Program-made: the position numbers and the translations under genes
DNA from: Melioribacteraceae bacterium
GTDB lineage: Bacteria; Bacteroidota; Ignavibacteria; Ignavibacteriales; Melioribacteraceae
Assembly: GCA_023230485.1 (NCBI GenBank)
Contig: JALNXG010000014.1
Span: 1 to 62,086 of the forward strand
DNA: 62,086 nt
Direction: 5' to 3'
Shown here: piece after piece, positions 62,035 through 62,086 of the stretch
How positions within the stretch are numbered: position 1 is the stretch's first letter
How the letters are laid out: every line of letters starts with the position of its first letter
The notes under the pieces: model-generated
Databases searched by the model: none
Seen by the model: the letters and a program-made list of their open reading frames with translations, nothing else
What the model was told of the DNA's origin: nothing

Positions 62035-62086
62035 ATGAAATTTAGAACCCTGCTTGTTGCATTACTAACTGCAAGCATAATAACAA
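62035..62086 (+). CDS. Start of an exported protein (cut by window edge)
   Basis: ATG 62035 with AAGGAG six bases upstream opens MKFRTLLVALLTASIIT, the beginning of a Sec signal peptide. It is 23 bases after the PorV-like gene stop on the same strand and probably in its operon. Only 17 codons are visible, so no function can be given. Confidence 0.75.
   Translation, partial: MKFRTLLVALLTASIIT

Noticed and set aside
1..62086. CRISPR arrays, insertion sequences, integrase attachment sites, rRNA or tRNA genes
   Set aside because: No repeated spacer-like units, no transposase or integrase proteins and no stable RNA signatures were found on either strand by reading.

Overview
The window is AT-rich bacterial DNA that looks like a member of the Ignavibacteriota (Melioribacter/Ignavibacterium type, in the Bacteroidota-Chlorobiota superphylum). 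Four large secreted proteins end in the NYPNPFNPTT-type sorting domain typical of type IX secretion in that lineage. A PorV-like outer-membrane protein, two TonB-dependent receptors with a carboxypeptidase-like plug extension, LytS/LytTR signalling and HisKA_2 kinases fit the same placement. This is an inference from protein style; no rRNA or tRNA gene was seen.

Layout. 1-431: tail of a degraded repeat protein. 631-6004: a barrel protein, then a dissimilatory nitrite-to-ammonia operon (NapH-like polyferredoxin, nrfH, nrfA) followed by a porin. 6142-8739: a large type IX cargo protein. 8986-13909: a histidine kinase, a receiver/PAS/PAS kinase and a chemotaxis receptor. 14188-18621 (minus): a sulfur-type module of MarR regulator, octaheme tetrathionate-reductase-family cytochrome, cytochrome b, and two YeeE/YedE (thiosulfate transporter-like) proteins, one fused to a cysteine-less rhodanese domain. 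18879-20766: an NlpE/META protein and galM. 20984-24069 (minus): a metal (probably copper) uptake or sensing set of TonB receptor, HMA protein and HYC_CC_PP-like protein. 24123-26977 (minus): GH5 glycanase, yebC and an MBL-fold hydrolase. 27125-32323 (minus): arsC, acr3, a membrane-anchored octaheme cytochrome, thioredoxin and ccdA. 32605-35048: a barrel protein with a LytS/LytTR pair. 35050-36321 (minus): a serine hydrolase.

36592-62086 is mainly a beta-mannan/glucomannan utilisation region. It holds a GH5 with a discoidin-type module, a CE2-type esterase, a GH5_7-like mannanase, GH26 mannanase, GH2 beta-mannosidase, an AGE-family (cellobiose/mannobiose 2-epimerase-like) epimerase, a further GH5-like lipoprotein, a sialate-O-acetylesterase-like deacetylase, a multi-module carbohydrate-binding cargo protein, a TonB receptor and a PorV-like protein. 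A nucleoside transporter and adenosine deaminase sit in the middle. The logic would be: deacetylate and cut mannan at the surface, import oligomers, finish with beta-mannosidase and epimerase. A 19-bp palindrome, TTTTATCAAATTGATAAAA, and two close variants lie in front of three transcription units of this region, so it is probably one regulon.

The most unusual items are: (1) the octaheme cytochrome fused to a five-helix membrane domain inside an arsenic/thioredoxin/CcdA gene run; (2) the sulfur module with a near-perfect 29-bp operator and a rhodanese domain that lost its active cysteine but ends in a C-terminal Gly-Gly-Cys; (3) the shared mannan operator; (4) a 12-residue tandem repeat in an esterase linker. 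No CRISPR array, insertion sequence, phage gene or stable RNA gene was recognised.
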